A DNA stretch of 64,000 nt. Origin: Enoplolaimus lenunculus. Lineage: Eukaryota; Nematoda; Enoplea; Enoplida; Thoracostomopsidae. The position numbers and the translations under genes were made by a program. Location: positions 62,001-126,000 of the forward strand of contig JASANG010000796.1 of the NCBI GenBank assembly GCA_030248215.1, read 5' to 3'. The first letter of the stretch is position 1, and every line of letters starts with the position of its first letter. The notes under the pieces were generated by a model. That model made no database searches, was not told where the DNA came from, and was given only the letters and a program-made list of their open reading frames with translations. Of the stretch, positions 63,184-64,000 are shown piece by piece.

Positions 63184-64000
63184 TTACGCCAATCTGAACG
63201 ATACTGAACTTGTATATCGACTTGAGTTTGATCGTATGCCTGTATGTTGTATTCCATCTGTGGTGGCGACTAAGTTTGTTGGCGATATAATTGTTGACGA
63301 TGCCATATTGGCTGACATTGATGTACCTGAACGCTTGCTTACATGACTATATTTACCGGAACCGGAATATTGTGTCGGTTCAACAACTAGTTTCAAGGTA
63401 TGACAGCGTCGGCTTTTATTGTTGGTACTGTTTATGTTGTTGGTAGTGGTGGAGATCACACTGCTGTTGCTGAGGTTGTTATTGCTGTTATTATTAGTGT
63501 TATTATTATTATTATTGTGATTGTTGTTCTTGTTGTTGTTGCTGTTGGTGTTGGTGTTGGTGTTGTTGCTGTTGTTTTTGTTGTTTTTATTATTACTATA
63601 GTAATTATTGTTGTTATTATTAAAACTACAATTGTTAGTGGTCGTGGCTGCGGGATCGCTTGCCACTGCGGTATCGCTGACTGTATTGAATCGCACAGAT
63701 CCTTTGCCATGCGATATACTCGAACTACAACTTGTGGAAGACGAGAACAACTGTTGTGATTTGTTGTTCAGTTGCTCGATTGCTTGTCGCTGTTGTTTTT
63801 GTTGTTTCCAAAACTGTTGCTGTTGCTGTTGTTCTTTTTGTTGTTTTATTTTATTCTCGAGTATTTGTTGCGAAGTTGCGCTTGCGACAAGGACGTCCCG
63901 GTCGCTCAAAAACCATATGCTTCCAGCTGAATCTGTTGCCGCTGAAAGTGAGGTGGATAAATCTGTGCCAGATGGATAGTTTGTATTGTAATCATCGATT
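63184..64000 (-). CDS. Gln/Asn-rich protein, partial (enters from the right edge)
   Basis: The minus strand is open from the window edge region to a TAA at 63186-63184. It reads first a Ser/Thr-rich part (about 63980-63900, DSAGSIWFLSDRDVLV), then a Gln/Lys-rich likely helical stretch (ENKIKQQKEQQQQQQFWKQQ), a Ser-rich part, a long poly-Asn/Thr tract (about 63615-63440), and a less repetitive end (SRRCHTLKLVVEPTQYSG). A good donor, CAT then GTAAGC, lies at 63344/63343, so the exon may stop there instead of at the TAA. No ATG is visible in the window. The pattern fits a transcription regulator or RNA-binding protein tail, but I do not recognise the family. It is convergent with dystrobrevin. 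Confidence 0.5.
   Translation of the reverse strand, partial: IDDYNTNYPSGTDLSTSLSAATDSAGSIWFLSDRDVLVASATSQQILENKIKQQKEQQQQQQFWKQQKQQRQAIEQLNNKSQQLFSSSTSCSSSISHGKGSVRFNTVSDTAVASDPAATTTNNCSFNNNNNNYYSNNKNNKNNSNNTNTNTNSNNNKNNNHNNNNNNTNNNSNNNLSNSSVISTTTNNINSTNNKSRRCHTLKLVVEPTQYSGSGKYSHVSKRSGTSMSANMASSTIISPTNLVATTDGIQHTGIRSNSSRYTSSVSFRLA
63440..63625. repeat. Trinucleotide (AAC/GTT-type) microsatellite in coding frame
   Basis: A run of interrupted GTT, ATT and GCT triplets on the plus strand, read on the minus strand as AAT/AAC Asn codons with Thr and Ser. The mixture of AAT and AAC codons and the interruptions suggest the Asn tract is old and kept as protein, not a fresh expansion. A second, Gln-coding CAA/CAG run lies at 63790-63850. 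Confidence 0.85.

Noticed and set aside
62777-63184. 135-codon minus-strand frame beside the Gln/Asn-rich gene
   Set aside because: No recognisable domain, and it opens with repeat-like text (CCTAAGCCTAAG). Could be a terminal exon but nothing supports it.
63400-63979. Plus-strand frames rich in Val/Ile and Leu/Cys
   Set aside because: They are the antisense shadow of the Asn and Gln codon runs of the minus-strand gene.

Overview
This 64 kb window is nuclear DNA of a bilaterian animal. It is AT-rich and built of short exons with GT-AG introns, and it has many short non-autonomous transposons and tRNA-derived repeats. Four orthologues of conserved metazoan genes or families can be read exon by exon with matching intron phases: a Fez-family zinc finger, a Tudor-domain protein, the RRM-cyclophilin PPIE, and dystrobrevin. 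The Groucho-binding Fezf protein and the dystrobrevin point to an animal with a nervous system and muscle. The divergent tails of the proteins and the dense short hAT-like and Tc1/mariner-like elements suggest an invertebrate. I cannot name the phylum.

Layout, left to right. (1) 475-3808, minus: FEZF, four exons, six C2H2 fingers. (2) 3.8-12.2 kb: intergenic DNA upstream of FEZF with short repeats. (3) 12201-18199, minus: a Tudor-domain gene whose exons appear to continue past the Tudor fold into a basic/acidic tail and a C-terminal membrane segment. (4) 18.2-29.2 kb: intergenic, dominated by a 2.4 kb transposon with 273-bp terminal inverted repeats and a second head-to-head copy, which together form a palindrome of about 4 kb. 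(5) 29246-35448, minus: PPIE, six exons, 300 residues, with an unexplained in-phase exon-like stretch in intron 1. (6) 35.4-41.7 kb: the shared upstream region of two divergent genes (PPIE and dystrobrevin), containing tRNA-derived SINEs, a hAT-like MITE and a GC-richer LTR-like island. (7) 41741-56750, plus: dystrobrevin, 18 coding exons, 1386 residues, about twice the human length. The extra length is low-complexity Pro/Ala/Ser sequence, partly encoded by a run of short phase-2 cassette exons. (8) 56.8-63.2 kb: intergenic. (9) 63184-64000, minus: the partial end of a Gln- and Asn-rich protein gene that leaves the window.

The genes are not an operon or pathway cluster. FEZF is a developmental repressor, the Tudor protein belongs to a family of methyl-arginine readers usually linked to piRNA granules, PPIE is a spliceosomal prolyl isomerase, and dystrobrevin is a scaffold of the dystrophin complex. 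Points worth a second look are the cassette-exon array in dystrobrevin, the possible membrane-anchored Tudor protein with a transposon end beside one of its splice acceptors, the extra exon-like ORF in PPIE, and the large palindrome. All exon boundaries were read by eye from frame, homology from memory and splice consensus; no alignment was run.
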